Part shown: positions 57,264 through 64,000 of the stretch, one piece after another
Layout: the number at the start of each line of letters is the position of its first letter
How positions within the stretch are numbered: position 1 is the first letter of the stretch
Source of the DNA: Actinomadura meyerae
GTDB lineage: Bacteria; Actinomycetota; Actinomycetes; Streptosporangiales; Streptosporangiaceae
NCBI RefSeq assembly: GCF_900188445.1
Contig: NZ_FZOR01000021.1
Span: 62,001-126,000, forward strand
Direction of reading: 5' to 3'
Length of the DNA stretch: 64,000 nucleotides
Notes under the pieces: model-generated
Told to the model about the DNA's origin: nothing
Databases searched by the model: none
Seen by the model: the letters and a program-made list of their open reading frames with translations, nothing else
Translations under genes and position numbers: made by a program

Positions 57264-60200
57264 TCAGCTCGGCCGGGACCACAGGACGGGCTGGTCCCCG
57301 TTCCCGTCGGCGCTGCGGCCGACGCCGAGCAGCGTGCCCTTGAAGGGCGCGAGACCGGTGATCTGCTGGTCGCCGACACCGCCGAGCCCCGTGCCGCCGG
57401 GCGTCGCGGACTTCCACGTCACCCCGTCGGCGGACGTCCACGACACGACGTCCGCCGCACCCGGGCGCCCGGTCGTGCCGGTGGCGGCGAACCCGCCGGA
57501 CGTCGCGGCCAGCGCGGTGACCGTGACGGCCGTGTCCCCGCCGGGGAGCGTGACCGGGCGCCACGTCTTGCCCGCGTCGGTGGAGATGTAGCCGAACCGG
57601 TCCAGGCCCTTGGGCATCGCGGCGATCCCCGCGGCCACGATCGCGCCGTCCTTGGCGGCCACGTGCGTGAGGTGCGCCTCGGTCGCGCCGGACGGCACCG
57701 GAAGCTGCTGCAGCGTCCACTTCTTGCCGTCGGACGACATCCACACCGACGGGTGGTTGCCCTTGGCGTCGCGGCTGCCGCCCACTGCGGCGAAGCCGAA
57801 CGAGCCGGTCGCGACGTCCAGCATCCAGCGCGGGTCGTCCTTGCCGCCCGTCATCTGCTTCGGGTCGGCCCCGGTGCCGCGCTCCCAGTTCTTCAGGTCG
57901 GCGGAGAACCAGGTCGCCACCGAGTACCCCTGCGTGCCGATGACCACGTAGCCGCGCTCCCCGGCCGCGGCCGCGTAGGTGACGGGCTGGCCGGTCTTGT
58001 CGGCGGCGAAGGCGGCGGCCGAGTCGGCGGCCTGCCAGGTGGCGCCGTCCGCGGAGGTGACGACGAGCGGGCGGCGGGCGGCCGCCTGGTCGTAGCCGAC
58101 CGCGACCCAGCCGGACGTCCCGGCGGCCACGTCGGTCAGCTGCTGCGACCCCGGCCGGGTGAACGCCGCGCCGAGCCCCTGCGCGGGCTTCCAGGTGCCG
58201 CCGTCCTGCGACGACCAGACGGCGGCGTCGCCGCTCGCGCTGCCGACCGCGACGGCCAGGTCGCCGGTCGCGGTGACGGAGCGGACGGAGTGGTCGCGCC
58301 GGACGGCGCCGGGGATCTTCGCGAGGTCGATCGGGACCTCGGTGCCGTTGGCGTCCCAGACGCCGAGCACCGCGTTGGTGTCGCCGCCGCCCGGCTCGCG
58401 GCCGACGAGGACCGCCTGGCCGCCGGCGGCCGCCGCGTCCAGGATCTCCCGGCCCGGCTTCGCCTCGGCGCTGCCGGCGTTGCGCCAGCTCCGGCCGTCC
58501 GCGCTGCGCGACAGCAGCGTGTCGCCGTCCCGCGTGACGACGGCGGTGAAGCCGTCGCCGTCGACGGCGAACCCGCTCGTGCCGCGGTAGCCGCCGGGGG
58601 CCAGCACGCCGCCCTTCGACCAGGACCTGCCGTCCTTGGACAGGAACGCCTGCCCGGCGGCCCGGCCGGACACCGTGACCTCCCGCATCGCCACGAACCC
58701 GGCCGCGCCGCCGCCGATCATCAGGCCGCGGCTGCCCTTCGGCACCGGCACCTCGGAGACCGCCCAGGTCCGGCCGCCGTCCTGGGACCGCCACACCTTC
58801 CGGTACGGGCCGGGCTTGCGGGAGCTCGGCGTCACGAGCCCCTGCAGCAGGATCACGTCGCCGCTCGCGGCGGCCTCGACGAACGACAGCGAGGACTTCT
58901 CCACGCGCAGGCCCGTCTGGTCGCCGATCCGCGCCTCCCAGCGGCGGCCGTCGGAGGACAGCCACATGGCCCGCTGCGCGTCGCTGAAGTCGCCCTTGCG
59001 GGAGTACTCGCCGATGGCCATGAACCCGCTGCGGGTGCCGGCGATGCGGGTCACCCGGTCGTTGGGGCCGAAGACGTCGCCGACGGCGTCGGGCTGCCGC
59101 CGCCACTCCCGGCCGTTCTCGCTCGTCCACACGGCGCCGGCGCCGCCCGCGCGGCTGCCGATCGCGACCCAGCCGCGCGGCGAGGCGCCGACCGCCTCGG
59201 GCACCCCGCCGGGCGGCGCGACGCCGCCGTCGGTGCTCTCCTGCGGGACGGACTCGAACGTCCGGCCGCCGTCACCGGAGACCAGGAACAGGCCGCGGGC
59301 GTTCTGCGGATCGGTCTCGCCGCCGACCGCGACGACCGTCGAGCCGACCGCCGCGACCCCGGTGATCTGCTGGTCGCGGCCGTCGGTGGGCGCGGCGCCG
59401 TCGACCGGGAACACCGCCCCGGCCAGCTTGGCGCTGCCGCCGCCCGCCTCCTCCTCGCCGTCCAGCAGGCCGGGCACCACGAGCACCGCCGCGGCGACCA
59501 GGGCCACGGCCGCCAGCCCCGCCGCGCCGATGAGCAGGGGCTTCTTGAAGCTCCTGCGCGGCTTCGCGGGCGCGCTCTGCGTCGTCCGCCACGGTTCCTC
59601 GATCACCGGCGGCGGCGCCGCGGGACGGGCGGCCTCCGGGGCGGGCTGGGCGGAGGCGGCGGGGATCTGCTGCGCCCACGGGAACGGCTCCGCGGCGGGC
59701 GGAGAGCTCTGCGCGCCCGGGATCTCCTGCGCGTACGGGAAGGGCTCGGGAGCGGGCGGCGCCGGGGTGCCGGGCACCTCCTGCGCGTACGGGAACGGCT
59801 CCGGGGCCGGACGCGCCGGGGTGCTCGGGATCTCCTGCGCGAAGGGGAACGGCTCGTGCGCCGGAGGGCTCTGCGAAGGCGGCGGCTGCGCGGCGGGAGG
59901 CTGCACGGGCGGCGGCTGCACCGCCGGGGGCTGCGCGGCCGGGGGCTGGGGAGCCGGGACGGGCGCGGGCGGCATCGGCGCGGGCGGCGCCGGCGGCTGC
60001 TGCGCGTACGGGAACGGCGGCGGGCCGGGGATGTCGGTGGACGTGGCCGGAGCGGGAGCCGGAGCGGAGGGTGCCGCGGGGGCGGGCTTCGCCTCGTCGT
60101 CCTGCTCGAACCGGAACTCCAGGACGGTCCGGTCGGCCACGCCGGGGCCGACCGCTCCGGCGCCCTCACCGGCGGGCGGCGGTCCCGCCTCCGCCTCAGG

Positions 60201-60410
60201 TTCGGCGGGCGGTTCGGCCGGCGGTTGCGCGGGCGGCTGCGCGGGCGGTTCCGGCGGGAGCGCCTGCGCCGGCCCGCCGCCGGGGAGCAGCGGACCGCTC
60301 GGGGCGTCCTGGCCGTCCAGCCAGCGCGGGGGCGGCGGGGCCTGGGCGGGCTGCCCGGGGTCGGGACGCTCCGCCTCGTGCTCGTCGTCCGGCTTTCCGG
60401 TTGGAGTCAC
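57264..60410 (-). CDS. Membrane-anchored beta-propeller protein with Asp-box repeats and Pro-rich cytosolic region
   Basis: The 1,048-residue protein has a Pro/Ala-rich cytosolic part (1-285) with four EPFPYAQE-type repeats (about 185-262), one membrane segment (about 290-316), and a 730-residue exported region. The latter has at least ten Asp-box motifs (SGDGGRTFESV, SENGREWRR, SQDGGRTWAV, SKDGRSWSK, SADGATWQAA, SSDGKKWTLQ, STDAGKTWRPV and others), typical of sialidase-like propellers. There is enough length for two propellers. Binding or scaffolding is more likely than catalysis, since no sialidase active site is seen. The GTG at 60410 follows GGGGAG. Confidence 0.75.
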   Translation of the reverse strand: MTPTGKPDDEHEAERPDPGQPAQAPPPPRWLDGQDAPSGPLLPGGGPAQALPPEPPAQPPAQPPAEPPAEPEAEAGPPPAGEGAGAVGPGVADRTVLEFRFEQDDEAKPAPAAPSAPAPAPATSTDIPGPPPFPYAQQPPAPPAPMPPAPVPAPQPPAAQPPAVQPPPVQPPAAQPPPSQSPPAHEPFPFAQEIPSTPARPAPEPFPYAQEVPGTPAPPAPEPFPYAQEIPGAQSSPPAAEPFPWAQQIPAASAQPAPEAARPAAPPPVIEEPWRTTQSAPAKPRRSFKKPLLIGAAGLAAVALVAAAVLVVPGLLDGEEEAGGGSAKLAGAVFPVDGAAPTDGRDQQITGVAAVGSTVVAVGGETDPQNARGLFLVSGDGGRTFESVPQESTDGGVAPPGGVPEAVGASPRGWVAIGSRAGGAGAVWTSENGREWRRQPDAVGDVFGPNDRVTRIAGTRSGFMAIGEYSRKGDFSDAQRAMWLSSDGRRWEARIGDQTGLRVEKSSLSFVEAAASGDVILLQGLVTPSSRKPGPYRKVWRSQDGGRTWAVSEVPVPKGSRGLMIGGGAAGFVAMREVTVSGRAAGQAFLSKDGRSWSKGGVLAPGGYRGTSGFAVDGDGFTAVVTRDGDTLLSRSADGRSWRNAGSAEAKPGREILDAAAAGGQAVLVGREPGGGDTNAVLGVWDANGTEVPIDLAKIPGAVRRDHSVRSVTATGDLAVAVGSASGDAAVWSSQDGGTWKPAQGLGAAFTRPGSQQLTDVAAGTSGWVAVGYDQAAARRPLVVTSADGATWQAADSAAAFAADKTGQPVTYAAAAGERGYVVIGTQGYSVATWFSADLKNWERGTGADPKQMTGGKDDPRWMLDVATGSFGFAAVGGSRDAKGNHPSVWMSSDGKKWTLQQLPVPSGATEAHLTHVAAKDGAIVAAGIAAMPKGLDRFGYISTDAGKTWRPVTLPGGDTAVTVTALAATSGGFAATGTTGRPGAADVVSWTSADGVTWKSATPGGTGLGGVGDQQITGLAPFKGTLLGVGRSADGNGDQPVLWSRPS

Positions 60411-60423
60411 GCCCGCTCTCCCC

Positions 60424-60463
60424 GTATCTGCTCACACTGCGCGGTATCTGCTCACCCTGCACA
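60424..60463 (-). promoter_or_regulatory. Two tandem 20-bp direct repeats before the propeller gene
   Basis: GTATCTGCTCAC begins both copies (60424-60443 and 60444-60463), which match at 17 of 20 bases. They end 14 bp before the GTG start on the minus strand. A 20-bp period places both copies on nearly the same face of DNA, as expected for two molecules of one regulator. Confidence 0.5.
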
Positions 60464-60519
60464 TCGCGGCGTCGCCGCAGTCGTCAGCGATGATAGCGGC
60501 GCATAAGGGACGGAAGTCC

Positions 60520-62034
60520 TCACCGGCTCCGGCCGGCGGCGGTGCACGACGCCCCCGCGCAGCGCGTCAGTGCGGACAGGAGGTCGCTCAGGTGCTGCCG
60601 CCGCTGCTCCGGCAGCGTCCCCGCGATGTTGGTCAGCTCGTGCGGGTCGCGGGTGCGGTCGTAGTACTCCCGCTCGCCCGCGGCGTACTCCACGTAGAGC
60701 ATGTCGGTCGTGCGGACCGCGTTGTAGGTCGTCGGCGCGCCGGGTGCGGAGTCCTGCCGGTCGGGGTCCTGCGGGGACGGCGCCGGCTTGACGTGCTCGA
60801 TGAGCGCCGCCTGGCGCCAGTCCTGTGGCGTGCGACCGCGCAGGAACGGCACGAGCGACCGGCCGTCGACGGCGGGGGAGGGGCGCGCCCCGGCCAGCTC
60901 CTGGAACGTCGGGGACAGGTCGGTGTTCTGCGCGATCTGATCGACCGTCCGTCCGGCCGGGACGCCCGGACCGGTGAAGACGAACGGCACCCGGATGTCG
61001 GTGTCGAACGCGGTCATCTTGCCGCCGGCGAGCCGGTGCTCGCCCATGTGGAAGCCGTTGTCGGAGCCGAAGATCACATAGGTCTCGCGCTCGATGCCCA
61101 GTTCCTTCAGAGTTGTCCGGATTCGGCCGATCATTTCGTCCACCGCCTGGACCATCCGGACCCGGTCGCGGAAGCCCGCGTCGATGCCGCGCAGCCCCGG
61201 ACTGCGCAGCGGGGTGTGCGACCGCAGCCACGACGGCTTGTCGCGCACGTCCGCCTCGTTGAAGGACGGTGCCCGGGGCGCGCGCAGGTCGGCGAACATC
61301 CCCGCGTGCCGCGGCGCCGGGATGAACGGCCCGTGCGGCGCGAACGTCGCCACCTCCATGAAGAAAGGCTTGTCCGAGCTCTGGGACCTTTTGATGAAGT
61401 CCAGGCCCTTGCCCGCCAGCACATCGGTCAGGTAGTCCCGCGGCTCCCCGCCGTAGTGGACGAGCCGGCCGTTCTCGTTCAGGTTGTAGTTGTACTCCGG
61501 GTAGCCGTTGCCGTTGACGTACCACTCGGTCCAGCCCGGCGGCATGTACTGGGTCGTCCCGCCCATCTTCATGCTCGGCAGGTAGCCGTTCATGTACTTG
61601 CCGAGCAGCGCGGTGCGGTACCCGGCCTTCTGCAGGGCCGGGGCGAACGACATCTGCTCGCCGCCGTTGCGCCGGAACACCTCGAAGCCGCCGTTGGGCG
61701 GGAAGTTCGTCCGGACCTTGGTGTTGTGCGGGTACTGGCCGGTGAAGATCGTGGCGCGGGACGTGCAGCACAGCGAGTCAGCGACGATGAAGTTGCCGAA
61801 CGTCAGCCCCTCCCGCTGCATCCGCTGTACCTGCGGCATGTGCGCGACGAGGTTCCAGGAGAGGTCGTCGGTGAGGACGAAGACGATGTTCGGCTTGCTG
61901 GCCTTCTGGCCGCCCTTCGCGTCCCCGCCGTTCTTCGCGTCGCCGCCGCGGCCGCCGGGCTGGAGGAAGCACCCGCCGAGGGCGAGGACGGCGATCAGGC
62001 ACAGGACCGCGGCCGCCCCCCGGTGTCGGATCAA
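60520..62034 (-). CDS. Lipoprotein sulfatase-family hydrolase with atypical active-site motif
   Basis: The 504-residue protein has a lipoprotein signal (MIRHRGAAAVLCLIAVLALG, lipobox Cys22) and a sulfatase domain: NIVFVLTDDLSW, then DSLCCTSRATIFTG, GYRTALLGKYMNGYLP and FGSDNGFHMGEHRL. The catalytic motif reads C89-C-T-S-R93, whereas formylglycine formation normally needs C-x-P-x-R. The start TTG 62034 is chosen because GGAAGGGAAG lies five nt upstream and it gives a clean signal peptide. Substrate is unknown; a sulfated or phosphorylated glycan is likely. Confidence 0.82.
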   Translation of the reverse strand: MIRHRGAAAVLCLIAVLALGGCFLQPGGRGGDAKNGGDAKGGQKASKPNIVFVLTDDLSWNLVAHMPQVQRMQREGLTFGNFIVADSLCCTSRATIFTGQYPHNTKVRTNFPPNGGFEVFRRNGGEQMSFAPALQKAGYRTALLGKYMNGYLPSMKMGGTTQYMPPGWTEWYVNGNGYPEYNYNLNENGRLVHYGGEPRDYLTDVLAGKGLDFIKRSQSSDKPFFMEVATFAPHGPFIPAPRHAGMFADLRAPRAPSFNEADVRDKPSWLRSHTPLRSPGLRGIDAGFRDRVRMVQAVDEMIGRIRTTLKELGIERETYVIFGSDNGFHMGEHRLAGGKMTAFDTDIRVPFVFTGPGVPAGRTVDQIAQNTDLSPTFQELAGARPSPAVDGRSLVPFLRGRTPQDWRQAALIEHVKPAPSPQDPDRQDSAPGAPTTYNAVRTTDMLYVEYAAGEREYYDRTRDPHELTNIAGTLPEQRRQHLSDLLSALTRCAGASCTAAGRSR

Positions 62035-62144
62035 CGTCTTCCCTTCCACGATGCGGTCGCCGGGCAAGCGTAACGATCCGGACGCGGTCGAGCGTACCGG
62101 GGCGGTTCGCCGTGCCTGCGGCTTGTTGGCATGATGCCGGTGAC

Positions 62145-63608
62145 ATGAGGAGACCGGGCGGGGATCCGCGGGCGCTCGCGCCGCTGCTGCCGCTGGTCGC
62201 GGGCGCCGCGATCAGCGGCGTGATCGCGCTGGTCATCCTGCTGGCCGTCTCGTGCCTGCCGTCCTCGGGCGGGGCGCGGCCGGGGCAGGCGCACGGTCCG
62301 GCCAAGCCGCCGCTGCCCAGCCCCGCCGGTTCCCCGCAGCCGCTCGACCCGCCCGGCTACTCGCCGGTCAAGCCGGTGATCCCCAGTGCGTTCGCGGACC
62401 CGACCGTGATCAAGGCCGCGGGGACGTACTTCGCCTACGGCACCAACAACGGCGGCGCGGCGGTACCGGTCGCGACGGCGCCGTCCCCGACCGGGCCGTG
62501 GCGGACGTCCGGCGACGCCCTCGCCCGGCTGCCGTCGTGGGCCACCGAGGGATGGACGTGGGCGCCCGAGGTCGTCCCGCCGCAGGGCGGGTCGGGCCCG
62601 TACGTGCTGTACTTCTCGGCCCGCCGCAAGGGCGGCGACGCGCAGTGCATCGGGGTGGCGACGGCGTCCGCGCCCGCCGGCCCGTTCGTCCCGGTCGAGG
62701 GCGGGCCGCTGGTCTGCCCGCTGGACCTCGGCGGCGCGATCGACCCGGCGTCCTACATCGAGACGGACGGGACGCGCTACCTGCTCTACAAGACCGACGA
62801 CCGGAGCACGGCGGCCATCCACCTGGTCCGGCTCAGCGCGGACGGGCTGCACCGCGCGGGCGAGCCGAAGAAGATCATGGCGCGGGGCGCGGACGAGCCG
62901 GTCCTGGTGGAGGCGCCCGACCTCGTCCGGCGCGGAAACCAGTACGTCCTGCTGTACTCGGCGGGCTGGTACTTCCAGTCGAACTACCAGACCCGGTACG
63001 CCGTGGCGCCGTCGATCGAGGGGCCGTACCGCAAGGGCGGGCCGGTCCAGTCGACCGGGCAGTACGGCGGGGCGGTGCAGGGCCCCGGGAGCGCGGACGT
63101 CCTCAGCGACGAGACCGGCGACTACCTGGTCTTCCACGGCATCCTCGGCTACCACGGCGGCTCCAAGGTCACCCGCGGCATGTACGTCGCCCGGCTCGGC
63201 TGGGACGGCGCGCGGCCCGCCGTCCGCGGCGTCCCCGCCCGGTTCGAGGCCGAGCGGGGGCGGCTGAACGGCTGCGCGCCCGCGGCGGCCCGGCCGGGCG
63301 CGTCCGGCGGCGCGGCGGTCGGCCCGCTCGTGCGCGCCGACTGCCGCATGGACGTGCCGGTCTTCGCGCCGGTCGCCGGGAAGTACACGCTCCGGGCGCA
63401 GTACGCGAACCCGACGCCCGCCGACGCCGACATGGAGCTCGCGGTGAACGGGTACGCCGCGACGTCCGTGCGGCTGCACCCGACGCGGGGCTTCGCCTGG
63501 ACGTCGGTGGCGGCGCAGGTCGAGCTGGCCGCCGGATGGAACACGGTGGGCCTGCGCCCGCTCGGCGGGCCCGGCCAGGGCCAGATCGACTACGTCGAGG
63601 TGCGGTAG
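62145..63608 (+). CDS. GH43-like glycoside hydrolase with C-terminal carbohydrate-binding domain
   Basis: The 487-residue protein has a signal-anchor (about 20-38), a Pro-rich spacer, a five-bladed propeller domain (about 75-365) and a beta-sandwich end (about 370-487) like CBM6/35. GH43-type catalytic residues are visible: Asp85 in FADPTVIKA, Asp200 in GGAIDPASY and Glu256 in VEAPDLV. GH43 enzymes act mainly on arabinans and xylans; an arabinan-containing wall glycan is a natural target in actinomycetes. The ATG at 62145 begins MRRPGG before the anchor. Its 3' end overlaps the next gene by 19 bp. Confidence 0.82.
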   Translation: MRRPGGDPRALAPLLPLVAGAAISGVIALVILLAVSCLPSSGGARPGQAHGPAKPPLPSPAGSPQPLDPPGYSPVKPVIPSAFADPTVIKAAGTYFAYGTNNGGAAVPVATAPSPTGPWRTSGDALARLPSWATEGWTWAPEVVPPQGGSGPYVLYFSARRKGGDAQCIGVATASAPAGPFVPVEGGPLVCPLDLGGAIDPASYIETDGTRYLLYKTDDRSTAAIHLVRLSADGLHRAGEPKKIMARGADEPVLVEAPDLVRRGNQYVLLYSAGWYFQSNYQTRYAVAPSIEGPYRKGGPVQSTGQYGGAVQGPGSADVLSDETGDYLVFHGILGYHGGSKVTRGMYVARLGWDGARPAVRGVPARFEAERGRLNGCAPAAARPGASGGAAVGPLVRADCRMDVPVFAPVAGKYTLRAQYANPTPADADMELAVNGYAATSVRLHPTRGFAWTSVAAQVELAAGWNTVGLRPLGGPGQGQIDYVEVR

Positions 63609-64000
63609 CCGTCCGGCGGCACCTCGACGCCCACGTCCCGGAGGATCGCCGCCGTGGGCCGCGGGCGCCCGGTCAGCCCGTCCTTGACGCCGCGGGCGAG
63701 CGCGCGGCGCAGCACCGCCCGGTCGCGGGAGCCCGCGAAGGTGCGCGACCAGCGGCGCAGCGTCGACCCCGCGTACAGGACGCGTTCCGCCGGGGCCAGC
63801 CCCGGGCTGCCGGTGAACAGCCAGATCTTGTTGCGGACCTCGTAGTAGAACCGGTCGCCGGGGTCGGCGTCGGCACCCCCGAACCGCTCCGTGCGGTGGA
63901 CGGCGACGCTGTCCGGGCACAGCAGCCCGCGGCGGCCGCGCAGCAGCCGCGTCGTGAACTCGAAGTCGTCGTTCCACAGGAAGTAGTCGGCGACCGGCAG
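63590..64000 (-). CDS. Family 2 glycosyltransferase, C-terminal part (5' end beyond window)
   Basis: An open frame runs from base 64000 to the TAG at 63590-63592 (136 residues). It begins in a GT2 core: DYFLWNDDFEFTTRLLRG has the acidic W-x-D-D-x-E motif found in GlfT- and rhamnosyltransferase-like enzymes, followed by YYEVRNKIWLF. The first part is outside the window. It is convergent with the GH43-like gene and overlaps it by 19 bp. Confidence 0.75.
   Translation of the reverse strand: MPVADYFLWNDDFEFTTRLLRGRRGLLCPDSVAVHRTERFGGADADPGDRFYYEVRNKIWLFTGSPGLAPAERVLYAGSTLRRWSRTFAGSRDRAVLRRALARGVKDGLTGRPRPTAAILRDVGVEVPPDGYRTST

Noticed and set aside
57663..60506. Long plus-strand frame opposite the propeller gene
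   Set aside because: Its translation is Arg/Gly/Ala-rich with no family features, while the minus strand shows clear Asp-box motifs.

Overview
The window is very GC-rich, with strong third-position GC bias, GTG and TTG starts, and long spurious reading frames opposite almost every gene. Gene families point to an actinomycete: an actinobacterial type VII secretion system (T7SS), GlnR, a SigL-like ECF sigma/anti-sigma pair, the CysA2-SseC sulfur operon, LmeA and a LytR-CpsA-Psr protein. A non-mycobacterial genus such as Actinomadura or another Streptosporangiales member fits best, but this is inference. No tRNA, rRNA, insertion sequence or CRISPR array was seen.

Layout. 1-7.9 kb holds conserved housekeeping genes: an HtrA-like protease end, MpaB-like, ArfB, GlnR, MoaD-like, LmeA-like, a SigL/RslA-like pair with a matching leaderless promoter, then a thioredoxin and a sulfurtransferase operon (DUF4395-CysA-SseC) preceded by a cysteine-containing leader peptide. 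7.9-12.2 kb holds unknown paralogues and a three-gene operon of anchored proteins. 12.2-24.8 kb is the T7SS core: mycosin, EccC, EccD, EccB, two WXG100 proteins, two further substrate-like proteins and a second mycosin. No EccE is visible. 24.8-29.3 kb holds membrane proteins and a YbaB/EspC-like/WXG substrate cluster.

29.3-48 kb is the most striking part. A 3,847-residue polymorphic toxin (35705-47248, minus) has a CpnT-like amino end, long low-complexity linkers, a zincin, two ADP-ribosyltransferase domains, a DNA/RNA endonuclease and a RelA/SpoT-like domain. Three copies of a caspase-like His/Cys module sit among them, one with its Cys replaced by Asn. A WXG100-like protein and a YbaB-like protein lie just upstream. 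Seven downstream genes encode TNT-like, YezG-like and other modular proteins that look like toxin accessories or immunity proteins.

48-54.5 kb carries more T7SS-associated genes (EspI/ParA-like ATPase, anchored P-rich protein, DUF1266, DUF6177-like). 54.5-64 kb looks like envelope metabolism: an LCP transferase, two GT2 enzymes (one cut by the window end), a membrane-anchored Asp-box propeller protein, a lipoprotein sulfatase with an atypical active site, and a GH43-like enzyme.

How the parts may work together (inference): the EccBCD-mycosin machine would export WXG100 partners and probably the giant toxin. YbaB/EspI-like proteins would act as cytosolic accessories, and the downstream array would protect the producer.
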